Of a stretch of DNA of 64,000 bases, positions 52,916-61,567 are shown one piece after another. How positions within the stretch are numbered: position 1 is the first letter of the stretch; the number at the start of each line of letters is the position of its first letter. This stretch comes from Blastomonas ursincola. Its GTDB lineage: Bacteria > Pseudomonadota > Alphaproteobacteria > Sphingomonadales > Sphingomonadaceae. Below the pieces are notes generated by a model, which ran no database searches, was not told the DNA's origin, and saw only the letters and a list, made by a program, of their open reading frames with translations. The stretch is taken from NCBI RefSeq assembly GCF_013607875.1, contig NZ_VDES01000002.1:699638-763637 (forward strand). The letters run 5' to 3'. The position numbers and the translations under genes are program-made.

Positions 52916-54501
52916 TCATCCGCAAGGGCGATGCGCCGGACGAAGCCGCCGACACCGCCGTTGATGCCGAGCAGCCAGCCGCTGTCGAACGCACGCTGAC
53001 CCGGGTGATGCTCGACATTCCCTATGGCTTTGCCCGCGATAATGGCGTGGTGATGCTGGGCGAGATCGATGGGCGGCTGAAAGTCGCGCTACGCGAGGGT
53101 GCGGACCCGGTCGCGCTGCTCGAGGTGCGGCGCTATCTCGCAATGCCGTTCGATGTCGAGCTCGCGCCGGTAGCGCAGTTCGAACGCTATCTGTCCGATC
53201 ATTATGCGGTCGATGGCAATGCCGCGGCGATGGCGAGTTCGCTCAACATCGATGGCGGCGATCTCGAGCTGCTGGCGAGCGACCTGCCCAGCGCCGAGGA
53301 CCTGCTCGACAGCGCAGACGATGCGCCCGCGATCCGCCTCATCAACGGCGTGATCGCCGAGGCCGCGCGCCAGGGCGTGTCGGACATCCATATCGAGCCG
53401 TACGAGACCGGCCTCGTCATCCGCATGCGCATGGATGGCGTGTTGCAGGAAAAGCTGCGCATGCCCCCCAATGTCGCCCCGGTGATCGTCAGCCGTATCA
53501 AGGTGATGGCGCGGCTCGACATTGCCGAACGCCGTGTGCCGCAGGATGGCCGCATCGGCCTCACCATCGGCGGCAAGCTGCTCGACGTGCGCGTCTCGAC
53601 GCTGCCCAGCCGCGCGGGCGAACGCGTGGTGCTGCGTCTGCTCGACAAGGAAAATGCCAATATGGATCTGGGGCTGCTGGGCATGAGCCCGCGCACCCAC
53701 AAGATCCTGGCCGATGCGCTGGCCGAGCCCAATGGCATCATCCTGGTCACCGGCCCGACCGGATCGGGCAAGACGACGACGCTCTATTCGTGCCTCAAGC
53801 AGCTGAACGACGGTTCGCGCAACATGCTGACGGTCGAGGACCCGGTCGAATATGCGATCGAGGGCGTCGGCCAGACCCAGGTCAATGCCAAGGTCGGCCT
53901 GACCTTCGCCGCGGGCCTGCGCGCGATCCTGCGCCAGGACCCCGATGTGGTGATGATCGGCGAAATCCGCGACCACGAGACGGCCGAAATCGCGGTCCAG
54001 GCGTCGCTCACCGGGCATCTGGTGCTTTCGACCGTGCACACCAACGATGCGATCGGCGCGATCACCCGCATGCGCGACATGAAGATCGAGCCGTTCCTGC
54101 TCGCCTCGACGCTGCGCGCGGTCGTCGCGCAGCGGTTGGTGCGGCGGCTGTGCCCCGAATGCCGCGAGCCGGTCCAGGCCGATGGCTCGCTCGCCTCGCT
54201 GCTCGGCTTCGACAAGGGCACCGTGGTCTATCGCCCCGTCGGCTGTGACGCGTGCAATCATACCGGCTTTGCCGGGCGCATCGGCGTGTTCGAGGCGGTG
54301 CGGGTCGACGAGACCATCCGCCGCCTGATCAACGACAATGGCGACGAGGCGATCATCGCGCGGCACGCCTTCCTCAATGCGCCGAATCTCGGCTCTGCCG
54401 CGCGCGAGCTGGTGCGGACGGGCCAGACCACGGCGGAAGAGGCGATCCGCATCTCCCGGCGCGAGGCCGAGCCGGCGCCGCCCGAAACGATCGATGGCTG
54501 A
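52912..54501 (+). CDS. gspE: Type II secretion ATPase GspE
   Basis: GspE powers pseudopilus assembly. The 529-residue protein has an N-terminal GspE/MshEN-type domain (about 1-130), Walker A GPTGSGKTTT (around 281), the Asp and His boxes (TVEDPVEYAIEGVGQTQVNAKVGLTFAAGLRAILRQDPDVVMIGEIRDHETAEIAVQASLTGHLVLSTVHTNDA), and the zinc-binding CPEC...CDAC cysteines (about 414-448). It overlaps gspF by eight bases. Confidence 0.96.
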   Translation: MIIRKGDAPDEAADTAVDAEQPAAVERTLTRVMLDIPYGFARDNGVVMLGEIDGRLKVALREGADPVALLEVRRYLAMPFDVELAPVAQFERYLSDHYAVDGNAAAMASSLNIDGGDLELLASDLPSAEDLLDSADDAPAIRLINGVIAEAARQGVSDIHIEPYETGLVIRMRMDGVLQEKLRMPPNVAPVIVSRIKVMARLDIAERRVPQDGRIGLTIGGKLLDVRVSTLPSRAGERVVLRLLDKENANMDLGLLGMSPRTHKILADALAEPNGIILVTGPTGSGKTTTLYSCLKQLNDGSRNMLTVEDPVEYAIEGVGQTQVNAKVGLTFAAGLRAILRQDPDVVMIGEIRDHETAEIAVQASLTGHLVLSTVHTNDAIGAITRMRDMKIEPFLLASTLRAVVAQRLVRRLCPECREPVQADGSLASLLGFDKGTVVYRPVGCDACNHTGFAGRIGVFEAVRVDETIRRLINDNGDEAIIARHAFLNAPNLGSAARELVRTGQTTAEEAIRISRREAEPAPPETIDG

Positions 54502-55702
54502 CTTTGCCTATCGGGTGATCGATGCCGCCGGGCGCGAGCGGGAAGGGCGCATCTCCGCCGCGTCCGACGCGCAGGCGCGCGCCGCGCTGATCCGAAAGTC
54601 CTTCCATATCGTCGCGGTCAGCCCCGCACCGCCGCGCAAGCCGCTGCTGTCGCGCGATGCCACCGCTCGGCTCAGCCCCAAGCAGCTCACCCTGTTCACC
54701 CGCCAGATGTCGTCGCTGATGAGCGTCAGCCCCTTGGAAGAGGCGCTGCGTACGATCAGCCGCCAGACCGAGAAAGCGAACGCGCGAGCGGTGCTGATCA
54801 ACGTGCATGGCGGGGTGATGGAGGGCCAGTCGCTCGCCGAGGCGATGGCGCGTGAACCGCGCAGCTTCCCGCCGCTCTATCGCGCGATGATCAGCGCGGG
54901 CGAAAGCTCGGGCTCGCTGCCCGTCATCACCGAGCGGCTGGCGATGCTGCTCGAACAGCAGGCCGAGGTGCGCGGCAAGCTCATCTCGGCGCTCGCCTAT
55001 CCGATCATCCTGACGCTGGTGGCGCTGGGCGTGGTCGCGGGGCTGATGATCTCGGTGGTGCCGCGCGTGGTCGAGCAGTTCGACAATGCGCAGACCCAGC
55101 TGCCGCTGATCACGCGCATCGTCATCGGTATCTCGGCGTTCCTCGCCGACTGGTGGTGGGCGATCCTGGCGGCGATGCTGCTCGCAGGGGTCGCCTTCTG
55201 GCGCGCGATGAAGGTACCGCCGTTCAAGTACCGCGTCGATACGCTGCTGCTCAAGCTGCCCTTTATCGGCCGTCTGATCCGCGACATGAACGCCGCACGG
55301 CTGGCGCGCACGCTCGCGACCATGGTGCAGAGCCGCCTGCCGCTGCTCGAGGGGATGAAACTGACCACCCGCACCGTGCGCAACAGCGTGCTGCGCGAGG
55401 CGCTCGAACAGGCCGTCGAGGCGATCCGCTCGGGCGGTTCGCTGTCTGCGGCGCTGCGCAATGCGGGCACGTTCCCGCCGCTGCTGGTCTATCTGGTTGC
55501 GAGCGGCGAAAGCGCGGGCCAGCTCGACATCATGCTGGAGCGCGCCGCCGATTATCTGGAGCGCGAGTTCCGCAATTTCACGACCACCGCGATGGCGCTG
55601 CTGGAACCGGCGATCATCGTGGTGATGGGCGGGGCGGTCGCGCTGATCATCCTGTCGATCCTGCTGCCGATCCTGCAGCTTCAGAACCTCACCGGACTCT
55701 AG
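54494..55702 (+). CDS. gspF: Type II secretion inner-membrane protein GspF
   Basis: The platform protein GspF, 402 residues, with two T2SSF domains: SPKQLTLFTRQMSSLMSVSPLEEALRTIS and AARLARTLATMVQSRLPLLEGMKL. It has three membrane helices (YPIILTLVALGVVAGLMISVVPRVV, ADWWWAILAAMLLAGVAFW, LLEPAIIVVMGGAVALIILSILLPILQL). The ATG at 54494 begins MADFAYRVIDAAGREREGRIS, the usual GspF start. An open frame upstream belongs to gspE. Confidence 0.95.
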   Translation: MADFAYRVIDAAGREREGRISAASDAQARAALIRKSFHIVAVSPAPPRKPLLSRDATARLSPKQLTLFTRQMSSLMSVSPLEEALRTISRQTEKANARAVLINVHGGVMEGQSLAEAMAREPRSFPPLYRAMISAGESSGSLPVITERLAMLLEQQAEVRGKLISALAYPIILTLVALGVVAGLMISVVPRVVEQFDNAQTQLPLITRIVIGISAFLADWWWAILAAMLLAGVAFWRAMKVPPFKYRVDTLLLKLPFIGRLIRDMNAARLARTLATMVQSRLPLLEGMKLTTRTVRNSVLREALEQAVEAIRSGGSLSAALRNAGTFPPLLVYLVASGESAGQLDIMLERAADYLEREFRNFTTTAMALLEPAIIVVMGGAVALIILSILLPILQLQNLTGL

Positions 55703-55713
55703 AGGAAGACCCC

Positions 55714-56184
55714 ATGTTGAACATCCGAACCCTGCTGTTGAAGCGCCTGAGCCGCGAAACCCGCAAACGCGCCAACGGCTTCACCCTGGTCGAACTGATG
55801 GTGGTGATCTTCATCATCGGCCTGTTGGCTACCATCGTCGTCATCAACGTGCTGCCCAGCCAGGACAAGGCGATGACCGAAAAGGCGCGCAGCGACATCG
55901 CGACTTTGTCGCAGGCGCTCGAAATGTACCGGCTCGACAATCTGGCCTATCCCGGCACGGCGGAAGGGCTGAACGCGCTGGTCACCGCGCCGCCGACGCT
56001 CGCCCAACCGGGCCGCTACCGCAGCGGCGGCTATATCAAGAAGCTGCCGCAGGACCCCTGGGGCCGCCCGTACCAATATGTCAGCCCCGGCACGACCGGC
56101 GCGTTCGACCTCTATTCGCTGGGCGCCGACGGCGCGCCGGGCGGCGAGGCGGAGAATGCGGACATCACGGCCGATGGGGCTTGA
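55714..56184 (+). CDS. gspG: Major pseudopilin GspG
   Basis: The major pseudopilin, 156 residues. The prepilin peptidase site is RANG-FTLVELMVVIFIIGLLATIVVINVL; the class III signal has a basic, 22-residue leader, which is longer than usual. The C-terminal part holds the conserved MYRLDNLAYPGTAEGLNALV and GYIKKLPQDPWGRPYQYVSPG, including the calcium-binding Asp residues. AGAGGAAG stands eight bases before the ATG. It overlaps the start region of gspH. Confidence 0.95.
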   Translation: MLNIRTLLLKRLSRETRKRANGFTLVELMVVIFIIGLLATIVVINVLPSQDKAMTEKARSDIATLSQALEMYRLDNLAYPGTAEGLNALVTAPPTLAQPGRYRSGGYIKKLPQDPWGRPYQYVSPGTTGAFDLYSLGADGAPGGEAENADITADGA

Positions 56185-56857
56185 GCCTGATAAGTCCTCC
56201 CCCAGCTTGCTGGGGCCAACCCTTGTCAAATCCTCCCCCAGCTTGCTGGGGGAGGGGGACCATTTGCGCAGCAAATGGTGGAGGGGCAGCGGGTTCGCGC
56301 GTCTGATTGAGATGTGCGCCTCGCTTCCCCTCCACCCCGCCGCTGCGCGGCGCGGTCCCCCTCCCCGAGACAAGCTCGGGGAGGAATTTAGGAACGGCTT
56401 CACCCTGATCGAACTGATGGTCGTGCTGTTCATCATCGGCCTGGTGGCAGGCGCGGTGGTGCTGGCGCTGCCGGGAGATAGCGCCGCGCTGTCCGAGGAT
56501 GCCGATCGCTTCGCCGCGCGCGTCGCGGCGGCGCGCGACGAGGCGGTGGTGAGCGCGCGCCCGATCGCGGTGTGGATCGCGCCCTCAGGCTATGGCTTCG
56601 ATGCGCGGCAGGACCGCGCCTGGGTGCCGCTCGATGCGCGCACCCTGCCCAGCCAGGACTGGAAGCCGGGCACGATCGCGAGGATCGAGGGCGATACGGA
56701 TGAAGGCGAGCAGAAGCCCGAGGATCAGGGCCGTGCGCGCTTCTGGTTCGATGCAACCGGCCTGCCCAACCGGTCCGTCACCGTGGTACTGGCGCGCGGC
56801 TCGAACAGCGACCGCGTCGTGATCAGCGCGACCGGTGAGGTCGGCCGCCCCAAATAG
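56174..56857 (+). CDS. gspH: Minor pseudopilin GspH with repeat-derived leader
   Basis: GspH caps the pseudopilus with other minor pseudopilins. The mature part starts at the prepilin site RNG-FTLIELMVVLFIIGLVAGAVVLAL and continues for 152 residues (RVAAARDEAVVSARPIAVWIAPSGYGFDARQDRAWVPLD...), as expected. The leader is anomalous: from the first in-frame ATG (56174, overlapping gspG) it is 75 residues, from the ATG at 56312 it is 29 residues, against under about 10 in most GspH. The leader DNA is the palindromic repeat cluster at 56195-56394, read in frame (DKSSPSLLG repeated as VKSSPSLLG). No closer start codon exists. The gene meets lldD tail to tail with no spacer; gspI-K are missing downstream. 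Confidence 0.82.
   Translation: MGLEPDKSSPSLLGPTLVKSSPSLLGEGDHLRSKWWRGSGFARLIEMCASLPLHPAAARRGPPPRDKLGEEFRNGFTLIELMVVLFIIGLVAGAVVLALPGDSAALSEDADRFAARVAAARDEAVVSARPIAVWIAPSGYGFDARQDRAWVPLDARTLPSQDWKPGTIARIEGDTDEGEQKPEDQGRARFWFDATGLPNRSVTVVLARGSNSDRVVISATGEVGRPK
56195..56394. repeat. Cluster of palindromic repeats inside the gspG-gspH junction
   Basis: It contains two copies of TCCTCCCCCAGCTTGCTGGGG (56195-56215 and 56231-56251), an ACCATTTGC-GCA-GCAAATGGT palindrome (56259-56279), a GGTGGAGGGG / CCCCTCCACC arm pair, a CGCTGCGCGGCG palindrome and a CTCCCCGAGACAAGCTCGGGGAG palindrome (56371-56393). The first unit is the same palindrome that occurs at 1062-1088. All of it is translated as the N-terminal part of gspH. 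Confidence 0.85.
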
Positions 56858-58024
56858 TCACCGCCAGCGCAGATTGCCCCGGCCAAGCTGGTCGAGGCGG
56901 GTCACCCCCATCAGCTTCATGCCGCGCTCGATCTCGCCGCGCAGATTGGCGAGCGTCCGCTCCACCCCGCGCTGGCCGCCGGCGGCGAGCGCATAGAGAT
57001 ACAGCCGCCCGCCCGAACAGGCCTTGGCCCCGACGCTGAGCGCTTTCAGCACATGCGTGCCGCGTGTGATGCCGCCATCGCAGATCACCTCGATCCGGTC
57101 GCCGACCGCATCGACGATTTCGGCGAGCTGGTCGAACGGGGCGCGGCTGCCATCGAGCTGCCGCCCGCCATGGTTGGAGACCATGATCGCCGTCGCGCCG
57201 ATATCGACCGCGCGGCGCGCATCCTCGACGCTCATCACGCCCTTGAGGCAGAAGGGGCCGCCCCATTGGCTGCGGATCTGCTCGGCCATATTCCAATCCA
57301 TGTTCTGGTCGAGCATCGTGTTGAAATAGTCGGCGACCGAGATCGCGGCATCGGTGCCGACGGCGACATGGCTTTCGAGGTTGGGCAGCGAGAAACGCTC
57401 GCGCCCCAGATAGTTGAGCGTCCAGCCCGGATGCGTCGCGAAGCTGATCGCCGATGATGGCGTCAGGCGCGGCGGCGAGGTGAAGCCGGTGTGCAGGCAG
57501 CGCTCGCGCTTGCCCGAAACGATCGTGTCCACGGTCAGCGCCAGCGCATCGAACTTCGCATCCTTCGCCGCCTGGATCAGCGCGGCGTTCAGCCCCTTGT
57601 CCTTGTGGACATAGAGTTGGAACAGCTTGGGGCTCGAAATGCTCTCGCCGATCTCCGCGAGGCTTACCGTGGCGAGCGAGGAAATGCCGAAGAAGGTGCC
57701 GAATTTCTCGGCGGCCGCACCCACCGCCTTCTCGCCGCGCCAGTGGAACAGCCGCTGCAATGCGGTGGGGGAGAGGAACAGCGGCATGTCGATCTTGCGG
57801 CCCATCAGCGTGGTCGACATGTCGATATCGGCAACGCCCGCGAGCACATTGGGAACGAGATCGCAGTCTTCATAGGCCTGAGTGTTGCGGTTGCGCGTCA
57901 CCTCGTCATCGGCGGCCCCGTCGATATAGTGGAACACCGGATAGGGCAGCTTGCGGCGCGCCAGCTCGCGGAAATCATCGACCGTGTGGCAATCGCCAAG
58001 CCGCCGCACCGGAAAACGTCGCAT
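56858..58024 (-). CDS. lldD: FMN-dependent alpha-hydroxy acid dehydrogenase, probable L-lactate dehydrogenase
   Basis: A 388-residue TIM-barrel flavoprotein. The family signatures are DDFRELARRKLPYPVFHYIDGAADDEVT at the N-terminus, LSPTALQRLFHWRGEKAVGAAAEKFGTFFGISSLATVSL, FQLYVHKDKGLNAALI and the active-site segment MVSNHGGRQLDGSRAPFDQLAEIVDAVGDRIEVICDGGITRGTHVLKALSVGAKACSGGRLYLYALAAGG with catalytic His and Arg. It oxidises L-lactate (or another L-2-hydroxy acid) to the keto acid, passing electrons to the respiratory chain. It is peripheral to the inner membrane. Confidence 0.9.
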   Translation of the reverse strand: MRRFPVRRLGDCHTVDDFRELARRKLPYPVFHYIDGAADDEVTRNRNTQAYEDCDLVPNVLAGVADIDMSTTLMGRKIDMPLFLSPTALQRLFHWRGEKAVGAAAEKFGTFFGISSLATVSLAEIGESISSPKLFQLYVHKDKGLNAALIQAAKDAKFDALALTVDTIVSGKRERCLHTGFTSPPRLTPSSAISFATHPGWTLNYLGRERFSLPNLESHVAVGTDAAISVADYFNTMLDQNMDWNMAEQIRSQWGGPFCLKGVMSVEDARRAVDIGATAIMVSNHGGRQLDGSRAPFDQLAEIVDAVGDRIEVICDGGITRGTHVLKALSVGAKACSGGRLYLYALAAGGQRGVERTLANLRGEIERGMKLMGVTRLDQLGRGNLRWR

Positions 58025-58040
58025 GTTGTGCCCACCTTGA

Positions 58041-58135
58041 TGTCACTGCCGCCTTCCGGCGAAAGCCGGAATCGGATAAGGCGGCATGGAACCGCCCCGC
58101 TGCTGGACTCCGGCTTTCGCCGGAGAACGGCATTT
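58041..58135. repeat. Palindromic repeat between lldD and a secreted-protein gene
   Basis: TTCCGGCGAAAGCCGGAA (58054-58071) and CTCCGGCTTTCGCCGGAG (58108-58125) are complementary palindromes separated by GCGGCATGGAACCGCC, another palindrome. The element is a variant of the bipartite family (two palindromes plus an inner hairpin) with different sequence. It is 16-26 bases from each gene end. Confidence 0.75.
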
Positions 58136-58150
58136 CATCAAGGGCTGAGT

Positions 58151-58678
58151 TTACTTCACTGCATTCGGCTCGGGGGCGGAAGGATATTTGCAGCCGCGCT
58201 GCAGGCCGACGCCCTTGAGGAAGCTGCGGCGCACGACACCGGCATAGACGGCGGCATTGTACCGCCGCTCCTGCGCCGCCGCGCCGGAAATCTCGCGGAT
58301 CACGCCGCGAAAGGGGATGATCGAGTTGACGATGATGCCGCCGACCCGGCCTGCGGTCTGCTTGCGCTTCTCGTCGCGGCTGGCTTCGTTGACGACATCG
58401 AGATCCTCGCCCAGCACCGCGTCCATGTCGCCAATGGCGCTGCGGATCTGCGCGCAGGTCTTGATGCCCGCGAGCGAATAGGGCTTGTCCTGGATGCGCA
58501 GCAGATTTTCCGGAATGTCCTTCTTGTCGATGCCGACATCCTGCGCCGGCTGGGTGACGACATCCTCGGCCATTTTCTCAGTGGTCTTGGGGCGATCGGC
58601 CGCCTGATTCTGGGCAGCGGCGGGCAGGGCCGTGCCCAGAAGTGCGAGTGTTACGATGGCGGTAACGGTGTGGCGCAT
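58151..58678 (-). CDS. Secreted hypothetical protein
   Basis: A 175-residue protein with a signal peptide (MRHTVTAIVTLALLGTALPAAAQ) and GGGGAAGAACC just before the ATG at 58678. The mature part has QNQAADRPKTTEKMAEDVVTQPAQDVGIDKKDIPENLLRIQDKPYSLAGIKTCAQIRSAIGDMDAVLGEDLDVVN, and later Gly-rich AGRVGGIIVNSIIPFRGVIREISGAAAQERRYNAAVYAGVVRRSFLKGVGLQRGCKYP, which looks like a membrane-interacting helix followed by a Cys. I do not recognise a family. It is transcribed away from the YpfJ gene. Confidence 0.75.
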   Translation of the reverse strand: MRHTVTAIVTLALLGTALPAAAQNQAADRPKTTEKMAEDVVTQPAQDVGIDKKDIPENLLRIQDKPYSLAGIKTCAQIRSAIGDMDAVLGEDLDVVNEASRDEKRKQTAGRVGGIIVNSIIPFRGVIREISGAAAQERRYNAAVYAGVVRRSFLKGVGLQRGCKYPSAPEPNAVK

Positions 58679-58759
58679 GGTTCTTCCCCTGTTGCATCGG
58701 CGTCGCATGCGACGCCCGTCTCAGCGCATACGCATCATACCGGCAAACGATGCGCCCAG

Positions 58760-59635
58760 TTACAACCGTGCCGCACTGAACGTGTCGCACTGCGCCGGAT
58801 CGCCGGTCGTCAGCCCCTTCTTGAGCCAGGCCATGCGCTGGGCCGAGGTGCCGTGCGTGAAGCTTTCCGGAACGGGCCTGCGTCCTGCCGCCTTTTGCAG
58901 CGTATCGTCGCCGATGGCATTGGCGGCGGTCAGCCCTTCCTCGATATCGCCCGGCTCGATGCGGTCGCGGTTGCGCGCCGCCCACACCCCGGCATAGCAG
59001 TCCGCCTCCAGCTCCATGCGCACCTGCAGCTCGTTGCCTTCAGCCTCACTCGCTGCCTGTTGCGCGCGGCGGACCTCGTTCGAGCGCCCGGTGATCGTCT
59101 GGATATGATGGCCGACCTCGTGCGCGATGACATAGGCCTGGGCGAAATCTCCCGCCGCCTGGAAGCGCGTGGCGAGCTCGTCGAAAAAGCTGGTGTCGAG
59201 ATAGATCCCATTGTCCGCCGGGCAGTAGAATGGCCCCATTGCACTCTGCGCCGCGCCGCAGCCAGAGCGGCCGTTGCGGTCATAGAAGGTCAGCGTGGCG
59301 GGCTGATATTGCTGCCCCTGTTCGCGGAAGATCGCGCCCCAGGTGTCCTCGGTGCTGGCGAGCACCTGGCAGCTGAACTTGCTCTTTTCATCGACCGCGC
59401 AGCTCTGCGCGGCATTCTGTCCGCCCTGCTGGGTCTGGACAGGCGCGCCGCCGGGCAGGCCGCCGCCCTGCATCAGGTCCATGGGGTTGATGCCGAAGAC
59501 CAGGGCCGCGATGCCCAAGATGATGACCGTGCCGATCCCCATCTTGCCGCCGCCGATGGGAAGGTTGAAGCCGCCGCCGCCACCGCCGCGCTGATCGGAA
59601 ATATTGTCGCTGGTGCGATAATCGTCGAGCTTCAT
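58760..59635 (-). CDS. YpfJ/KPN_02809-type neutral zinc metallopeptidase
   Basis: A 291-residue protein. It starts MKLDDYRTSDNISDQRGGGGGGFNLPIGGGKMG, the conserved Gly-rich head, followed by a membrane helix (GIGTVIILGIAALVFGI). The zinc site is YVIAHEVGHHIQTITGRSNEVRRAQ (HExxH), and LEADCYAGVWAARNRDR gives the third ligand. C-terminal GTSAQRMAWLKKGLTTGDPAQCDTFSA matches the family end. The substrate is unknown. It is divergent from the patatin gene. Confidence 0.93.
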   Translation of the reverse strand: MKLDDYRTSDNISDQRGGGGGGFNLPIGGGKMGIGTVIILGIAALVFGINPMDLMQGGGLPGGAPVQTQQGGQNAAQSCAVDEKSKFSCQVLASTEDTWGAIFREQGQQYQPATLTFYDRNGRSGCGAAQSAMGPFYCPADNGIYLDTSFFDELATRFQAAGDFAQAYVIAHEVGHHIQTITGRSNEVRRAQQAASEAEGNELQVRMELEADCYAGVWAARNRDRIEPGDIEEGLTAANAIGDDTLQKAAGRRPVPESFTHGTSAQRMAWLKKGLTTGDPAQCDTFSAARL

Positions 59636-59775
59636 GACCGGCGCTGTTCCCTTTTGCGGCTTGGCTTCGAACAGTAACACCGGAAGGTGCGATTTAGCAC
59701 CATCGATTTTTTTCCGAACTGGTCTATTGTGCAGTGCGGCATAAATGCGCTGCCCCATGCCCTGGAGAAACTGGA

Positions 59776-60930
59776 ATGCCCGCATCGCTCGAACAGATGG
59801 ACCTGCAATCGGCCGCGGTGCCTTTGCCGCCGACGGTCGCCTTGCTGCTGCAGGGCGGCGGCGCGCTCGGCTCGTATCAGGCGGGCGTGTTCAGCGAACT
59901 GGTGCGTCAGAATGTACGGATCGACTGGGTCGCGGGCATCTCGATCGGCGCGATCAACTCGGCGATCATCGCGGGCAACGAGCCGCAAGTCGCATGCCAG
60001 CGCCTGCGCGAGTTCTGGGAGCTCATCACCTCGGGTGCGCCAAATTTCGTCTGGGGGGACAGCGACGCGCTGCGCGAGATCAACCATTTTGCAGGCGCCG
60101 CTGCCGCAGCGACGGTCGGCGTGCCGGGCTTCTTCCGCCCGCACCTGATCCCTGCGCCAATGGCCTGGCCGGGCACGCCAGCGGCGGTCAGCATGTACGA
60201 TACCAGCGAGATGGCCAAGACGCTCGATCGGTTCGTCGATTGGGACAGGCTCAACAACGGGCCGGTGCGCTTTTCGGTCGGCGCGGTGAACGTGGAATCG
60301 GGCAATTTCTATTATTTCGACACGCGCGATCCGCAAGGCCCGCAGACCATCGACGCGCGGCATATCCTGGCCTCCGGCGCGCTGCCGCCGGGCTTTCCGC
60401 CGATCGAGATCAACGGCAAATATTACTGGGACGGCGGTTTGGTCAGCAACACGCCGCTGGCCTATGTGCTCGAGAACCAGACCAGCGACATGCTCGCCTT
60501 CCAGGTCGATCTCTTCCCCGCCAAGGGCGAGGTGCCGACCAAGTTCGCCGATGTCATGAGCCGCGAGAAGGACATCCGCTATTCGAGCCGCACCCGCCAG
60601 GTGACCGATTATTATCTCAAGCTGCGCAAGGAGCATGCGGCGCTGCGCAACGTGCTGTCGATGTTGCCTGCCGACATGTGCAGCCAGCCCGATGTGCAGC
60701 GCGTGCGGGCACTGGTGACCGACAATGCGGTCAACATCGTGCACCTGATCTACAAGGTGCAGAAATGGGAGAGCGGGATGCGCGATTTCGAATTCTCGCG
60801 CGCGACGATGGAGGTGCACTGGCAGCAGGGCATAGACGCAGTGCGCGCGACGATGCAGAAAGGCGACATCCTGGCGCAGAACATTCTGGACGGAAAGACC
60901 GCCGCGTTCGATCTTGCGCCGCACAAATAG
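59776..60930 (+). CDS. Patatin-like phospholipase
   Basis: A 384-residue alpha/beta hydrolase of the patatin fold. The oxyanion hole is LLLQGGGALGSYQAGVF, the nucleophile elbow is AGISIGAINSAII (Ser near residue 65) and the catalytic Asp is in YYWDGGLVSNTPL. The C-terminal third (DLFPAKGEVPTKFADVMSREKDIRYSSRTRQVTDYYLKLRKE...) fits DUF3734, a common partner of these patatins. GGAGAAACTGG precedes the ATG at 59776. It hydrolyses phospholipid or other acyl esters; the cellular role is unclear. A hairpin plus T-run (59687-59713 region) lies in the divergent promoter. Confidence 0.92.
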   Translation: MPASLEQMDLQSAAVPLPPTVALLLQGGGALGSYQAGVFSELVRQNVRIDWVAGISIGAINSAIIAGNEPQVACQRLREFWELITSGAPNFVWGDSDALREINHFAGAAAAATVGVPGFFRPHLIPAPMAWPGTPAAVSMYDTSEMAKTLDRFVDWDRLNNGPVRFSVGAVNVESGNFYYFDTRDPQGPQTIDARHILASGALPPGFPPIEINGKYYWDGGLVSNTPLAYVLENQTSDMLAFQVDLFPAKGEVPTKFADVMSREKDIRYSSRTRQVTDYYLKLRKEHAALRNVLSMLPADMCSQPDVQRVRALVTDNAVNIVHLIYKVQKWESGMRDFEFSRATMEVHWQQGIDAVRATMQKGDILAQNILDGKTAAFDLAPHK

Positions 60931-60962
60931 AGCCGCATGAGCAGATCGGCGGGAGAGGCGAT

Positions 60963-61553
60963 ATGGCAATGATCCTGAAAGTGCTGGGCGCATCTGCGCT
61001 GTTGCTGGGCACCAGCGCGGCCATAGCGGAGCGCTGGCAGGATGTCGCCACCCCCGCCGATGCCGCGCGGCTGAAGGACCGGGATGCGACTTTCGCCGCT
61101 GCGCTCAAGGAGGTTCGCGCGTCGGAATATGCGGGCGAGCTGGCGAAGAATCCGCTGCTCTACGATCCGGACACGCGCCTTGCCGACCCGCTGCCGCCCG
61201 AGGGCAAATACCGGTGCGCCACGCACAAGCTGGGCGGCCAGTATCTGGCGTTCATCGCCTATCCCGATTTCGTCTGCGCCATCTATGGCAGCGGCGACAA
61301 GAGGCAGTTCGTCAAGCTCACCGGATCGCAGCGCCCGGTCGGCTATATCCATGCGGACACGAAGCGCAGCGGCGTGTTCCTGGGGTCGCTGATGCTCGGC
61401 GACGATGCCGGGCTTGTGCCTTATGGCCAGGACAAGGAGCGCGATCTGGCGGGCACGGTCGAACGGATCGGCAAGGATCGCTGGCGGATCGTCTTTCCGC
61501 GGCCCTATTACGAATCGACGATGGACATTATCGATCTGCGGCCCGTGAAATAA
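60963..61553 (+). CDS. DUF4893-family secreted protein
   Basis: A 196-residue protein with a signal peptide (MAMILKVLGASALLLGTSAAIAE). The mature part shows the DUF4893 pattern: WQDVATPADAARLKDRDATFAAALKEV, LLYDPDTRLADPLPPEGKYRCATHKLG, LAFIAYPDFVCAIYGSGDKRQFVKLTGSQRPVGYIH and DLAGTVERIGKDRWRIVFPRPYYESTMDIIDLRPV. The two Cys are likely disulfide-linked. The family is confined mainly to sphingomonads and has no known function. It is 32 bases after the patatin gene. Confidence 0.85.
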   Translation: MAMILKVLGASALLLGTSAAIAERWQDVATPADAARLKDRDATFAAALKEVRASEYAGELAKNPLLYDPDTRLADPLPPEGKYRCATHKLGGQYLAFIAYPDFVCAIYGSGDKRQFVKLTGSQRPVGYIHADTKRSGVFLGSLMLGDDAGLVPYGQDKERDLAGTVERIGKDRWRIVFPRPYYESTMDIIDLRPVK

Positions 61554-61567
61554 GGGCCGCCCTCGTT

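Noticed and set aside
59687-59713. GGTGC-GATTTA-GCACC hairpin plus T-run as a terminator
   Set aside because: It lies in the divergent promoter of the YpfJ and patatin genes; the stem is only five base pairs and no transcript obviously needs ending there. Mentioned with the patatin entry only.
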